DNA from: Adineta steineri
Taxonomy: Eukaryota > Rotifera > Eurotatoria > Adinetida > Adinetidae
Direction: 5' to 3'
NCBI GenBank assembly: GCA_905250115.1
Contig: CAJNOI010000081.1
Span: 124,001 to 188,000, forward strand
DNA: 64,000 nt
The notes under the pieces are model-generated. The model was not told the DNA's origin. It ran no database searches and was given only the letters and a program-made list of their open reading frames with translations. Every line of letters begins with the position of its first letter. The stretch's first letter is position 1. A program made the position numbers and the translations under genes. Positions 11,974 to 23,100 of this stretch are shown here, one piece after another.

Positions 11974-12487
11974 GTAATTATATACTTGCAATAGTATTGT
12001 GCAATACTATATGCCATTACACGAGTATTATTCATCATAGATGATGAAATTGTAAAAATCAGAAAAGAAAAAAAAATGCCTCCTATGAATAATATTCAAT
12101 GTTTGTATTAAATTACTTAAATCGAACATGTTCAGTTGTGAACGAGTGGTTCCGAACAAAAGCAGAGATATACGGAGGTCATGTAAATATATCGAAAATT
12201 TATAAAATAAACTGCTTTGTTCTGCATACTGGCATATACGGTAGTCGTATGATTAGTTTTGTGAAACACTATATAAATAAGAACGGATGTATATAATAGA
12301 AAAGTTGGTTCATTTCCCGCGCCACTGAGAGTTACATGCATAAATAAGACACTACCCAATATATTTTATCAGTATCTGTTACACATAAGCTATTAAGATA
12401 CACATCGGTATGCAAGACGATTAAACTTAAGATAACAACCTTTCGCCATCATCTCACAATCAATATAATTTTCTGGTTCACAGTCTT

Positions 12488-12550
12488 GAGGGTGTGGGTG
12501 TATATTCCTCTCATTCGTTTCCAACACCCTCACCCACACCCACACCCTAG
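12488..12550. repeat. Telomere-like inverted repeat (GGGTGT arms)
   Basis: Left arm gagggtgtgggtgt and right arm cacccacacccacaccctag are complementary and separated by about 30 nt. The arms are permutations of TGTGGG, the unit recalled as the bdelloid telomere repeat. The same hairpin plan recurs at 17783, 19511 and, more weakly, 29064. Confidence 0.7.
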
Positions 12551-12565
12551 TCTGTTTCATACGGT

Positions 12566-12715
12566 TGAAGAGCAAATCTCATAGAAGAGAAAATGTCATT
12601 GGAGAAAAAGTGCCGTTGGGGAGCAAATGTCCATGGGGAGCAAATGTTGCGAGAGCAAATGTCCGGTAAGCAAGTGTCACGGAAGCAAATGTTTCGCGAG
12701 CATCTTTCGTAATAC
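12566..12715 (+). repeat. Degenerate tandem repeat, unit about 17-22 bp around 'agcaaatgtc'
   Basis: About seven diverged copies of gagcaaatgtc with G-rich spacers (tggggagcaaatgtccat, gcgagagcaaatgtccgg and similar). Composition is richer in G than the flanks. This looks like an old minisatellite. Confidence 0.65.
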
Positions 12716-13053
12716 CGTTATTTCTGTAGACAGACAGATGCAGTGAAGTAAAATATTCTATTTAACAACATTTTTTTCTACGTCAGAAAAATATATTTCC
12801 TGCGCAAAAGAATAATTTTTATTGTATCGCACTTTATCAAAAATAATTAAAAATGTTGATTGAAACAATTTACTTCCGTCTCCTGCATGAAAATCATGTA
12901 CGGTTTTTAACATGTGCTGTATTTATGCTAGATAATCACTCGCATCTGCTTTTATATATATATTAAAAAAAAGAGTCGCAAAAAGAGAAGTAAGTTTTTA
13001 TTTGTCGATGATTTAGAGCGATGCATTTGTTAGATTGATCAGATTAGAGGTGA

Positions 13054-13089
13054 AAGCCGTTAGCCGATTTTTGCCGAAGCTGACGGCTT
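13054..13089. repeat. Short GC-rich hairpin
   Basis: aagccgttagc pairs with gctgacggctt through 11 bp with one G.T wobble and a 14 nt loop, in otherwise AT-rich DNA. Function is unknown; it could be the core of a decayed mobile element. Confidence 0.5.
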
Positions 13090-14399
13090 GCACATCTAGA
13101 TGAGATTGTTCGAGCAAAGAAAATTATTGAATAATTAACCCTTCGTTCTATTTATCATTCAAAAGAGAATAGGTAATGATTTGTAGTATAGTTATGAGTA
13201 TGAATGCTCGATGATCATAATATCCACGAGTTCATTTTGAATTATCAGTACCCCTAAAAGAGAATTTCATATAGGCGATACGTATATATTAGTCCTGCTT
13301 ACGCTGAATGTTCATTTAACATCAGTGATAACAATCATATTTATATACTATTCTTTTTTCTAGAAGAAAGAATGAAAAGAAATTCTAGAACAATGTCGAA
13401 TACAAATGAAGCAATGAATGAAAATCATGAAGTATGTAATTGATCTTATTACAAATAAAGAGATAGGACAATCCTTTTCTTTCAATTCAATTTCAGAACT
13501 ACGAAATGGTCGCGAATACAATTGAAGGACACCCTTCTTCAATGACAACAGTGTATATAGATTATTGTTCTACTACAAAAGTCAATAATATTCTCATTTT
13601 TAGAAGCGTTCCAAGGAGAAAAAAAGTGTGCTGCATGATTCTTCTTGTATTCGTTGGGATTATAATTAGTGTTGCTCTAATAATGCTTGTTCTAAGATAT
13701 ACCGGGCCACTTACAACGAACATAAAAATAATAACAGTAATAACAGGTATAGTTGCTTTTGAGAGTGGGTATGGAACTGAGCGATGGTATGGGTGTTCAC
13801 TTCTTAGTCACACATACGCACATCCTGACAGAAATCGGTATAAAAACGTTTCTAAATAGTGGATGAAAGCGATCTATCCTGCCATAAACCCCTTAGAAAA
13901 GTTTTTTGAATTTATAAATCCTGTTATAAGCAGAGTCTATAATCTTTTTTATTTAAAACTAAATTTTGACGACAAACAAGACGATTCTTTGTTCTTAAAC
14001 CTGTGGCTTTTCTGGATCTTCATAAAATAAGTAGCTTCGTCAATGGATGCGACTTAACAATCCTCAATTGTTTCACATCTTATCCTTTCTATTCACATAC
14101 TATCCCTTATTTTGATCGCAACTTAAATACCATCCCTATCACGAAATGTCTCAGCGTCTACATTATCATATGTATAGTAAATATCCAATCTTTATTTTCG
14201 ACTGTCGGCCGGCAAGCCTTTAGATATATATAACATACTTACTAGTATATGGTAACTATATTGTTTTAGCTATAGGTTTTGCGGATCGTTAGATATCTAT
14301 ATATATATAAAGAACAATGTTTGTGTGCTCGCTATGTATTCGGTCCTTGTAATAGCTACGATCACCAAACTGTCTACGATGTTTCGTAGATCCTACAGA

Positions 14400-14860
14400 A
14401 GGTCTATGGGAGATTTGCATGGTTATCGAGGGGTGGGGAAGGAGCGTGGGTGAAATTTCACCCAGAGGTCCCCGTATTAGCTGGCGTCATCAAACTTTCC
14501 ATGATACGCTCCTCGGTTCAGATAAAGGTCGGGAGGAGCTGGTATGGCTATGGATGTTCGAGGGGGGGGGCGGTTGGGTGAAGTATCACCTAGTTTATGA
14601 AAATAGAAAATGCTCTAATGTATTTTAACGAAAAGAATGTGTATATGAGTGTTTTTCATAGCACTTGAGTGCGAGTAAAGATGAGGGTGATGGAGAGGAA
14701 GTCAATAGTGGTGAGGCAGTAGGCTGATAGGTGGATGAGAGTGAGAGGGAGAGTGGGTGAGTGAGGGTGTGAATGTAGTGCCCGTATGAGTGGTTGTGTG
14801 TACTGATGAAAAATAGTCGTATTCATATTTCAAACCTTCACTCACACCCAGACCCGTTTT
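14400..14860. other. G-rich segment inside the long second intron of the kelch gene
   Basis: The 1,257 nt intron (13747-15003) contains an unusually G-rich stretch with a run of nine G near 14562 and several 'gtgggtg/gagggtg' tracts. C-rich counterparts at 14838-14850 could pair with them. Frames read through it are artefacts of composition. This is probably decayed repeat DNA related to the telomere-like hairpins. Confidence 0.4.
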
Positions 14861-15163
14861 CTGATCTGCCGAATATGTACTATCAGATTTTCCCGACCAA
14901 CATTGGGCACTCCCCTTATAGGTTGTATTTTCATACATTATGTTAACGGTTTTTACTTTGCTTGTATATTTTTCTATTGTAATAACTTTTTGACTGGCTT
15001 TAGATGAAAAAACTACAACAATTACAAAAATGGTTACATTAAAAGTTACGACATCACCACAAAGAAGTGAGTATTATCTAAGTGCTTCATGTTTTTGATT
15101 AAGTGATGATATAAATCTTATACTAGTTGAGAAAAAAAGTTCCGTTGATCGTAACTTGGCTTA

Positions 15164-15603
15164 CGACGAAAGATCCCCAAGTGTGAGTCTTCGTTTTGAA
15201 TCGAAGGTATACCAATTGATAGAGCTCAATGAGACTAGAAAACGCCTAAAAGGGTTCTTCCCCATATTCGGCGCTTCTTGAGACATTGAGTATCTGGAAA
15301 ACGATCATGCCCCACAAGCAAATGTCAGAAAACCGAGCGACTTCAACACTCAATACCTCAAGAAGGAAACATTCTTTCAGACTGAAATTTGTAGGACATT
15401 CTAATGGCTATGAGAGCTATCTGTAGTCAAAGTTTCAGCTCAAAATTTCGTAGTTTTAGTTGCTTCATATGTACATGGCCAGAACTGAAGAAGCGCCGAG
15501 TATGGGGAAGAATCCTTTTGAGCGTTTTCTAGTCTCATTGAGCTCTATCAATTGGAATACATTCGATTCAAAACGAAGACTCACACTTGGGGACTTTCTC
15601 TTG
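15164..15603. mobile_element. 440 bp MITE with ~115 bp terminal inverted repeats
   Basis: The left end (from about 15172, ccccaagtgtgagtcttcg) and the reverse complement of the right end match for roughly 115 bp with few differences, down to a ...cggcgcttctt... block. Flanks are TTA on the left and TAA on the right, so the target duplication is TA or unclear. The inner part (gaaacattctttcagactga through agtttcagctcaaaattt) is related to the inner end of the larger transposon at 21397-24741. There is no coding capacity. It sits in the third intron of the kelch gene. Confidence 0.8.
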
Positions 15604-15778
15604 TAAGATTTGGTATTTTATTCTAAAGCACTCGTATTTACAGTCCACATATGGTTAGAGAAGAAGTAAGAAATTAGGAGTGAAACATTATCTAATCGTT
15701 TGGTTTTATAGTAAACTAATTTCTACAAACTAGAATCAACTACATTATCAACTACAACATCATCAACAACAACACCGC

Positions 15779-16637
15779 GTAAGTAATTTATTAAATGATT
15801 TATAGTTGCTCAAAGGATAGTTACTACAAATAAAGACATCAAAAGGTTTTGATTTTATCGATTGAATGTTTATCATCTAGGCAAACCACATTAGAGAACA
15901 TTTATTGCCTTGATGCGATCTTCACTGAGCTACATATTGAGTATGTACACCCTATTCAACAGTATCATATGTGAAGATATTGTTATTAAGGAGGTTTTTC
16001 GTTCGATATAACTCATTGGTCATTTTAATACATTTGTTCTATTGTGTGGATTATCAGTTGCATTTAATCGAGAGAAATGCTCTATTGTTGTTTATTATGT
16101 ATATAAAAGTTACACAAGACTCATATAGCAAGTATGCTTAGTCGATAACAGTTGCACGATCAATGAGACATAAAAGAAAATAATTTGAGAAACATCAAAT
16201 TAAGATTATATGGAGAAAAGAGTGATATTTACCTTTACAACTGAAAGGACAGGTTTTAATTTCATTAAGATAACCGATTTTTATTTGATTTATCGGTATG
16301 CTTCCAAACGTCAAAGAACTATTTGATATAGTATCGATATGAGACATGCCTGCCAACATTTAATCTGATGTTTTTGATGACATCAATTTAGAATAGATAG
16401 AGCTTGATGAATATCGATCAAGTCCTTTATAAGATATTTTTCATTAATTTACTGAAATCTGAGGATCTTAACGTTATTATTTCTTGAAATTGATTTAAAA
16501 TCTTCTAATAGATCTTATCTTATTCATGAAAGGAAAACGAAGTTCATTGAGGATTAGATAGATAACATATCCGCATGAGAAATTCAAAGTTATTCTTTGA
16601 ACAACATTTTTTAATCTTACTTTTCTTCCTTATCTAG
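15779..16637. other. Long fourth intron of the kelch gene
   Basis: AT-rich, with no repeat or gene recognised. Donor GTAAGT at 15779 and acceptor TCTAG ending at 16637 support its being an intron. Confidence 0.5.
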
Positions 16638-17727
16638 AATGGACAATGACAGGAAACATGAATGTTGCACGAAAATTTCACACAGCATCTATATTAACAA
16701 ATGGAAAAGTATTAGTTATTGGCGGATATAATGGTATTCCTCTAAATAGTGCTGAATTGTACGATCCATCAACGGGAGTCTGAGCAACCACTAGTAGTAT
16801 GAACTATGCTCGATATGCACATACAGCATCTGTATTAACAAATGGAAATGTGTTAGTTGTTGGAGGAATTAGAGATGATACTTTTTTAGATACTGCTGCA
16901 GTATACAATCCATCAACAGATAGTTGGGCAGCTACGGCAATGCTGGCTGTTCGACGAGCTTCTCACACAGCAACTACATTAGCAAATGGAAATGTATTGA
17001 TTAATGGTGGAAATAGTGGTAATGGTTTTCTTAACACCGCTGAATTATATGATCCATTATCAGGAATGTGGACACAAACAGGATTTATGTATGATTTGCG
17101 CGTTGATCATGCAGCATCTTTATTAATAGATGGAAAAGTGTTAGTTGCGGGTGGACTTACTCAAGGTGGTCCCCTAAATAGTGCTGAATTATATGATCCA
17201 TTGATGAAAATCTGGATACCTACTGGTAGTATGAGTGCTACACGACAGGGTAGTACATTATCTACGTTAATAAATGGAAAAGTGTTAGTTGCTGGTGGAT
17301 CTAATGGTGGTTATCTAAAAAGTGCTGAATTGTATGATCCATCAACCGGTAATTGGACAATTACAGGTAGCATGAATATTGCACGGGCATTTCATACAGC
17401 ATCATTATTGTCTAACGGAGAAGTATTAGTTACTGATGGAAAAAATAATGTTTGTATAAATAATACTGAATTATATGATCCATCAACAGGAATCTGGACA
17501 AGTGTTACTAACATGAATATGGCACGACAGCAGCATACAGCAACTATACTCACAAATAGAACGTTGTTAATTGCTGGTGGTGAAAAGGGCAATGATATGT
17601 ACCTGAATAATGCAGAACTGTTTTCATTGCCATAAACTAAATGACATTGTTTTTCTATCAGGTGAAACATATAATTTATCCTTCGAATTAAAATCATTTA
17701 CTTAAAAATCTTTTAATGAAACTATCA

Positions 17728-18610
17728 TTAAGAAAACCTTGATTTCTCTCTAGAGCAACTCTTTATGATAAAATGATAATCGACTAGGGTGTAGGTGTGG
17801 GTGTGTGAATATGTATACTTATCTTCTCTTAATCCACACCCACACCCACCTTCATAACTTTCATAAAGACGACGAAAATGAATTCTATTAGACGTTGTTG
17901 TTGATGTTGATATTTCTTGTTCATGATGAAACAATCGATTATTTGAAGTAACTGATTGACGTTGATTATTAAAATATAAAACTATTGTTTTAGATGTCAA
18001 TGTCTACTATTAATTTATTTTAAAAAAAGGGACAAGAGAGCGCCAGTGGTTTGGAGTGAACACACACAATTGTTTGGCAAAACGATCATTTTGTAAAATA
18101 CGAAGTAACCACAAAGCAATGCTCGTCCCTCAATACTAATGTAATTGTGTTTACTATATATATTCATTTTGAATTGATATTGTGCAAGATTTTTTTACCT
18201 TTTCTGTCGTTGTTTTTTCTTCATAATTTGTGTAAATACACCATTACTTGATATTAATAACTGTGATTTCATTAAATTAGGTTTAAATGATTTTTTCAAA
18301 TGGAATATCTTGTACAATAAGATCAGTTTTTTCTAATGTAATAGATGATAAACGTGCTGTAAGTGTTGTTGATGAATCTAATGTTGGATTATGATTTGAT
18401 GAAGATTCACAATCTGAAACACCTGAATCACCCCATCCAAGATGATGATGTAATATCTTGACGTTTTTTATATGGTGAAGATTTTTGAAATAAATATGTT
18501 AGTGAACAAAGATGTGTTGATAAAGAAGTTTTTTTTATTTGTTGGTGGTGGAGGAGATTTTATTCGATTAGATTTATGTAATTAAAAATCATAAGGTTTA
18601 TAAGAATTTT
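17728..18610 (-). pseudogene. Decayed gene of unknown family
   Basis: Reading the minus strand gives protein-like segments in order: SNRIKSPPPPTNKKNF, GWGDSGVSDCESSSNHNPT, TTLTARLSSITLEKTDLIVQ, then after a homopolymer shift (six T at about 18289-18294 where five would keep the frame) KPNLMKSQLLISSNGVFTQ and IMKKKQRQKR. A GT donor and a 3' exon TSKTIVLYFNNQRQSVTSNN through RRLYESYEG follow. The last exon runs into the telomere-like hairpin at 17783-17850. The frameshift and stops suggest a broken gene. No family was recognised. Confidence 0.4.
17783..17850. repeat. Telomere-like inverted repeat
   Basis: ctagggtgtaggtgtgggtg and ccacacccacacccacc form complementary arms around about 28 nt. 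It has the same design as 12488-12550, including the ctaggg edge. Confidence 0.7.
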
Positions 18611-18689
18611 CAATATATATAGAGTGTCTTTCAGCAAAACAAAGGGATGAAAAGATAGTGGCAAAAATCGTTTCGAAATTCTTGAAATC

Positions 18690-18895
18690 CAGCTAAAATC
18701 CTAATGAAATCCGATAGGTTTCAAATGATATGCAATGAAATCCAAATGAAATCTCATAAAATCCGATGAAATGTAAATGAAATCCGTATAAAATCTAATA
18801 GATTTCAAATGAAATCGCATCAAACCCAAATGAAATATGAATGGAATCCGATCAAAGCCAAGTGAAAGTCGAGACATCGAATCAAATCCAAATTC
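18690..18895 (+). repeat. Degenerate 'aaatgaaatcc' tandem repeat
   Basis: More than ten diverged copies of a short unit close to aaatgaaatccgat occur back to back, with drifting spacing. This looks like an old satellite or minisatellite. No coding frame persists. Confidence 0.65.
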
Positions 18896-20125
18896 GAATT
18901 CAAACTAACGTTTAATAAATTCAATAGGATCAGGATATAAGGATCTAAGAATGCGCCCCTAGTATAGTATATGAGAATCCAAGGGTACTTTCTAGTATAG
19001 CATATGATGACTCATGGATACTCCTACGTGATAGGAGAGGTATATGTACATTTCGGCGTTCCCTGAAATGAGTTCATAATAGAGTTCAGTTTGTGCAAAT
19101 GAGCTGTTTATAGAGCTCGGTTCAAAGGAAGTAAACTTTTCAATCAGTTCACTTCGTTGAAAAGGACTGTTAGAACAGTTCAGGTTGGCGAGCTGAGTCT
19201 TCTAAAAAAGTGAACCGCTCTGTACTAGAACTGAACTATGTCGACCCCTAGACAGAACATATTTTTAAATAAAATTTATAACTACTAGCTTTTAGTTGTT
19301 TAATTTATCCATAAAAACTTCAAAAAAATGTACATGTGAAAAGAATTTCAGAAAGTGACGGATGCTGTCGATCTCAATAGCTTTTCTGAAAATTTGTACT
19401 CTTTTTGACAGATTTGAAAAAAGTGTTCAAAAGCTGAACTCTCTGCTAAGGAAGTTCTGATTTCGCCATTAAGTTTAATGAAAGCTGCTTATAGTGAGTG
19501 TTTGGGTAAACGTGGGTGTAGGTGTGAGCTAAGAGAAGAGATACCCACACCCTGGTTTTAGTAGAATATGGAGCCAACTTCACCTACGTGGTTTAAAGGG
19601 TCTATTTTCTGGTTGATTACCTCGTAATTGTATATACCAAATTCCGCTATAATAATATCACTTTATGGAATTATTAAACGTGCTTCAATTCAAAATTAAT
19701 ATTTTTCATACAGATAATCAATCAGTTTTCATCTCTATTTTTTCGTATTAATTAATTTTTTTCCTTGATTTTGATTATATATATATTTTAGGAAAAATAT
19801 TATCAGACGAAATAATATCACTTCAAAGGTATATATCATTAATTGAAACTTTATTACAATCACTGAACATCGATCCTCTCACGTTTATGCAATTGATCAT
19901 TTGCTAACCGTTACTTTTTTACGAAAATAAAGGAAAAATAAGTTCACATGTACTTGAAATAATATGATTATGATTGCCGCATCGAATATACTAACGTCGG
20001 TACGACATATATACATATCGAAGAATGAGATAAAATGACGTCATCCAAAGAAAGATTTTTTCTTTGCTTGTGAATTTATATTCTGATCACATATTCGATC
20101 GTTTCTCTATAGTTAAATCGAAATA
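18896..20125. other. Intergenic region upstream of the transposon-host gene
   Basis: No gene recognised. It contains a stretch rich in 'gttcag/ctgaac' words (19075-19240), perhaps a decayed foldback element, a telomere-like hairpin at 19511-19553, and AT-rich DNA leading to the start codon at 20126. Confidence 0.45.
19511..19553. repeat. Short telomere-like inverted repeat
   Basis: cgtgggtgtaggtgtg and tacccacaccctgg are complementary arms around a loop of about 16 nt. Confidence 0.55.
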
Positions 20126-23100
20126 ATGGCTAACAGTACTGATGCAAAGAAAAGCATTCCTAATGTTGGAGTAGATCATTATGATATCGTGAGAGGTCAT
20201 TTAGCTAGTACTGGTGCTAATACCTGTGTTGTTTTTATTGTTCTTTTTAAAGAAAACAATAAAATTTTTATTGAACACCGAAATGATTTTCCAGACAAGC
20301 TCGATGACATCAATATGAAAATATGTTTAAGTTACGTGGCATCACATGTTGATGAATTAAATAAACCAAAAGCAAATATATCGTAAGTGTTATAAAAGAT
20401 TTTATTCAAGACGAAGGAGTTTCAATTGTTTATATTTGATTATTTTTATAAAAGAGATTATAAATAAATTGTATTTCATTCGGTTGCGATTGAAATATGC
20501 TGTAATAGTTGAGAAATCAGCAGATTAATTCAAGAAACCTCGTCTTCTATATGTATATTATTAAAATAAATTCATGCAAATATGTTATGTTATCTGTGTA
20601 GTAAAATAGATGTGATATTGTCGAGCTTCATTCCTTAGAAATATTCAATAGATAATATGATAAAAAGAGAACAGATTCAAAAAAAAGGAATCCACGAATT
20701 CAAACGATTTTCATGTATCATATTCAGCAGTATGGTAATTCACTTGTAAATGATGATGCCATGTATAAGATGTTGCAGGAGAAATTAAAACTTTAATTTT
20801 TTCGAAGTGTCAATTTGTCCTGCGATATATATATATATAAAGATTTTAAAAAAATCATTACCTTTCTGTTAACAATAACTGATTGATGAGACTGAGAGAA
20901 GTGCAATTTGAAATAAACAGAGAATATTGTATCTCAAATAACTGAAGTTGAAACTTGAAAGAAGAAAATTAACCGTAATTATTTTTTAATTGTATATTTT
21001 TCATAACGTAGATCCGTCTATATTCTTGGAGGTGTAAAGAAAGAATCTAATAATGAAAATAAACAACGGTTAATTGAAAAATTAATTAAAGAAAATGATA
21101 TTCATGATTTATCTACTTACGGCGAGATTATTAAAAATATCAAATTAGTAAATGCAGTGATGAACTTACATACAGATTCAGCAAGTATCACAGGAGAATG
21201 TAACGTGAATGTTATCATTAATCGAAATGATAACATCACTCAAATTGCTCTTGCACAATATTGTACAAAATTGTCAAAAGGTCTGTTTGAGTCGTTGATT
21301 GGGGTAATGACATTAGACCCAATGTCAGAATGTATTTATTTTGCTATTGGTAATAATGTATCAAACATTCACGGTAAATTTAATTCGCTTTTCTTACGAG
21401 GGAACCAGCTGAGGTGGTACATCCCATTTTCATTCATTCATATCTCCGTTAGTTAAGTATATTGAGATAATAAATACCCTAAAGGGGATTTTTCCCAATC
21501 TTATTCCTTCAGTAATTATTTCCATTTTACTGAATTTTCGACCTATTATTAGATATATACCTCAAAAAAATAAACTTCGGAGTTTTGATGTGCAAAAAAT
21601 AATCTTACCTCGATTTTGTTTTCGAAGCCAACCTTTAACAACATTTTCATATTCCGAAGCTGGATGAGTTGCTTCTTGTGGTGTAACATAGATTGATGTT
21701 GATTCATCATATCGCACCGGTCTTGCACCGAATTCAAGTGATGCTGTTTTATTTGCTGGTTTTAATACTTGTTCATTTTGTGATGTTTTACGTGGTATAA
21801 CTTCTAAACTTCGATGTAAACTAGAATTTCTATTCGTTAATGCAATATGATTTGTTGTTGGTAAACCATACTGAATTTCAGCATGATTTGGCATTGACAC
21901 AGTTGATGATGACGAGGATGATAGCGAAGCTGATCGTTGTAATTTAGGTTCAGATATTTGATATGATTTTGAATATTCATCATTATGATGAACCTTTGTC
22001 ACAATGTGTTCTATTGAATTTGGTTTTGGATCAGTTTCATGAGTTTCACCTACATTATAATATGTTCCTGATGAATTATTTTGATGAATTATATTATCAA
22101 GACGACTTGCTGCAGCTGGTTTTTCTGTTAAAGGTACAGCTGCAGCTAATTTAGCAGCTATTGATGGAGATGAATTACCAGATACAGGACGTTCTTGACT
22201 ATTGCATGGAATACCTAGAAGTAGAATCAAAAACTATTTTCTTTCATACCGATTGAAATAACTTACTTTTAATAAGTTTTCCTAAAGTTGAATTAGGTTC
22301 ATTATTAATGATGGGTGCTTGTTGATCAACTCGTGGAGCAGGTGTCTAAAAAAAGTTAAGAAAATTCCATAATATCCTATCTCAATTATTTAAAAGATAT
22401 GAATATTGTAACTGAAATTACTTCTTACAGCTTTTTAATTTCTATAAGTAGAGAAATTGAGCTATGCGATCAGATTAGTTAAAAGAGGTATGATCAAGTC
22501 ATATTATATTTCATTTACGTGCTCATCTCATTTATTTGAATATTAAATTCAAGACAAATGAGCATTATGCAGTCTTATTATGAAATCTTTGCAGTTGGGA
22601 CGAAGTTGTCGTTTAATGTCAGTTGTACTATACATAAACAGTCTGAAAAAGTAATTTATCTACCTATCTCTATGTAAGCAATATTTCATTTTGGTTTATT
22701 ATCTTTCTCATCATCGTTATTAAATATCGTATTTTTTTCTAAACTGTACCTTTTTACTAGATCGTCTGCTGTTATCTGTCATAACTGATGAAGAATTTGA
22801 ATATTTTCTCTCTCCCGATACATCATACGATGTTTGTTGTTGATCATCTTGTTCAAGTGCTTTATGATCTAGAAAATAAAACAATCAAATAAAAAATTTT
22901 TTTCTAATGTCTATACCATTTGATTCTTCCTGTAAATATTTCTTATCATCTTGTTCACGTTGTTCATGTATAGATAAACGTTCACGAAAATGATCACGTT
23001 CAGTTTCAATTTTAAGTATTTTACTTTTCAGACGTTCAATAACTTCATCTTGTTGTCGAATAATATATGTTTGTTGATGTATCATATTTTCTAGATTTTT

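Larger units (their letters stand above)
11992..13371. other. Repeat-rich intergenic region
   Basis: No intact gene. Frames on both strands at 12099-12575 run through low-complexity and G-rich repeat sequence and are treated as chance. The region holds a telomere-like hairpin, a decayed 'agcaaatg' tandem repeat and a short perfect-looking hairpin, listed separately. The rest is AT-rich with no recognisable content. Confidence 0.5.
13372..17635 (+). pseudogene. Membrane-anchored kelch-like repeat protein with in-frame TGA
   Basis: Five exons join in phase: 13372-13431, 13497-13746, 15004-15066, 15734-15778 and 16638-17635. Exons 1-2 encode a cytosolic tail, a basic PRRKK stretch and one transmembrane helix (about residues 64-87), giving a type II topology. 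Exons 3-4 are small Thr/Ser-rich linkers of symmetric phase. Exon 5 holds about 6.5 kelch-type repeats of about 50 residues with the core ARxxHTAxxLxNGxVLVxGG and [11 protein letters not shown]. The first repeat is interrupted at codon 188 by TGA (16781-16783), where the other repeats have TGG (Trp). Downstream the frame stays open to TAA at 17635. The gene is therefore either recently inactivated, or makes a short anchored product, or restarts internally at the ATG at 16799. The kelch repeats resemble bacterial and bdelloid ones. Confidence 0.75.

Noticed and set aside
14419..14628. Plus-strand frame with Trp/Gly-rich peptide
   Set aside because: Lies in an intron of the kelch gene over G-rich decayed repeat sequence, with no motif or splice support.
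16781..16783. TGA as selenocysteine or reassigned codon
   Set aside because: Several well-supported genes here end with TGA, and no selenocysteine context or insertion element was seen; mutation is simpler.
17392..17697. Minus-strand 101-codon frame
   Set aside because: Antisense shadow of the kelch repeat exon.
19075..19240. Possible foldback element with gttcag/ctgaac ends
   Set aside because: The inverted match is short and interrupted and no target duplication could be found.
21963..22154. Plus-strand frame repeated at 57265-57456
   Set aside because: Shadow of the captured and donor PHD-PH exons; its repetition only reflects the duplication.
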